DNA from: Gnetum montanum
Lineage: Eukaryota; Streptophyta; Gnetopsida; Gnetales; Gnetaceae
Assembly: GCA_015680685.1 (NCBI GenBank)
Contig: MNCI01013583.1
Coordinates: forward strand, 666,604 to 730,603
Length of the DNA stretch: 64,000 nt
Reading direction: 5' to 3'
The translations under genes were made by a program, and so were the position numbers. Below, piece after piece: positions 62,760 through 64,000 of this stretch. The notes under the pieces were generated by a model. The model was not told the origin of the DNA and ran no database searches. It saw nothing but the letters and a program-made list of their open reading frames with translations. Within the stretch, counting starts at the first letter, position 1. Each line of letters starts with the position of its first letter.

Positions 62760-64000
62760 AGAAAAATACTAATATGAATTTGATTTGACAAAGTTGCATT
62801 TATGTGCACCTTTACTTTCCATGTAGGCTTCCAAAATAAAACATTAGAGATGTGAAATCTAATAATTCGACAATAGATTATATCATTTCCTTGTTAATAA
62901 TTACATCAAGTATAATGCTTCTTATTCAAATGAGATGAGAACAAAGAGCTAACATCAGAAAGAAAATACTTTTATTCAAAATTGCATCAATCTTATTTTT
63001 CTTGAGAATAAATATTTGGAGGAAGAATACCAAGTTTATCTAAATGACTTTCAACCATATTGAAATCACTGCTAATAATCCAATGAACATTAAATAGAGA
63101 TAAAAGATATTTCCAAATCTTTGATCAATCTTTCAAATTATTAGAAGTATAAATATCATAGAGTTCAAAGTCACCTTGTTCACTATGACAAATAATCCAA
63201 ATAACACTTCCAAGATTATCAAAACCAAAATTCAACACTTTTCCAATCCAATTTTTATTAACAAGAATAGCAACATCTCCTTTATTAACTTCATGAATAG
63301 TAGTAAAAAAATGCAATTTTTAAAAATGCATTTACTAGTAAAACTAATATCATCAGTTGAAATCTTAATTTCTTGTAGGAAAAGAAAATCTAAAGATAAA
63401 TGTTGGTTTGATAGATGCTCCTCAACAATCTTTGCTCAAGACCTATCAACAAGAACTTGAATATCCCATGATAAAACTAGCATTGAGATGTGGGAAAAGG
63501 AGGCCCGCATCCTTCATTTTTCAAGCTCAACATTTGTTTTACAATCCATGTCACTAATAAGTGAAAAAGCATCATCTAATAAAAAAACATTTCGAACAAT
63601 AGTAGAAGTAGAAAGAAAATGAGATACCTTTGGGATCTTTAAGTTGAAAGCAATAGATGAAGATCTCTTCTTTATATGTTGCATTGAGTAAAATCCATCT
63701 ACATCAGTATTTCCATTGTTGGTCCTTGTTGAAGATTTCTTTTATTCTAAAGAGATATACTTTTTAGATATCAAGAGTTTACTAACACCTTTACAATTAA
63801 AAGGATTAGTAAAAGGTCAAGAACTTGTCGAAGAAGAATTCATTTGTGCTTACTAAAAATTACCATTATTTGCCTTTTCTAAAAATTATTGTTTCGTTTC
63901 CTCATGAACAACTTTTTTATTGAGAATAGGACAAATTTCAATAACATGGTCTTCATAATGAAAATAGTTGCAACATCTTCACAAATTATAATATGTACTT
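62760..64000 (-). mobile_element. LINE 2, same family as LINE 1, partial
   Basis: Minus strand, entering from the right edge: a zinc knuckle (CNYFHYEDHVIEICP, about 63935-63980), the ORF1/ORF2 linker (63480-63720; SIAFNLKIPKVSHFLSTSTI, VFLLDDAFSLISDMDCKTNV), the endonuclease, and sequence down to about 62760. Its reverse transcriptase is missing on the left, where element D gag ends. Confidence 0.8.
63010..63490 (-). pseudogene. LINE 2 endonuclease domain
   Basis: FLFLQEIKISTDDISFTSKC, HEVNKGDVAILVNKNWIGKV, FDNLGSVIWIICHSEQGDFE, LYDIYTSNNLKD and HWIISSDFNMVESHLDKLG. The last keeps SDFN where GDFN is usual. The order and spacing match LINE 1 (55590-56020), with clear sequence divergence. A few stops and a frameshift are present. 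Confidence 0.8.

Overview
The window looks like repeat-dominated nuclear DNA from a plant with a very large genome, most likely a gymnosperm such as a conifer; that taxon is an inference. The supporting signs are AT-rich DNA, only one recognisable host gene fragment in 64 kb, and almost everything else made of old retrotransposons nested in one another and full of stop codons. There is one 600-base assembly gap (45244-45843) and six single-base N joins (12948, 16160, 16707, 19728, 46131, 57660).

Host gene: 7339-7907 on the minus strand is best read as exon 1 of the organellar protease gene FTSH11, with a TATA box and an ACGT element upstream and a GT splice donor. No further exon is recognised to its left, so intron 1 probably runs past position 1 and carries the transposon debris at 1718-6197: a duplicated LTR-element fragment with a minisatellite, a SINE and a solo LTR.

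The main component is one Athila-like Ty3/gypsy family with LTRs of the form TGATGA...TCATCA. Element A (12647-20159, minus) has both LTRs, a tRNA-Asp-type primer site, gag, protease, RNase H and integrase. Elements B (20165-24277) and B2 (30700-35560), both minus, lack reverse transcriptase, RNase H and integrase and share an unusual segment after the protease. Element C (36845-48027, plus) keeps protease, reverse transcriptase, RNase H, integrase and a long env-position ORF with coiled coils. Element D (60514-62740, plus) is a 5' LTR with the start of gag. Solo or remnant LTRs lie at 5318-6197, 11335-11880 and 57222-57956.

A second gypsy element of chromovirus type (element G, 24278-30699, minus) sits between B and B2 and has a duplicated RNase H segment. 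Copia fragments occur at 35560-36840 and 48340-48970. The 3' ends of two further LTR elements (50020-51950 and 51960-54150) carry LTRs that share with element G a conserved module and an array of GACGTC-like motifs repeated about every 20 bp. The right end holds two copies of one LINE (54900-58640 plus, interrupted by a solo LTR; 62760-64000 minus) and an RTE-type LINE 3' end with a SINE in its tail (59608-60480).

No element looks intact. Decay is mostly of the C-to-T type: Gln codons have become stops and catalytic Asp codons have become Asn. Nested insertions with target duplications allow a relative order of events to be read in several places.
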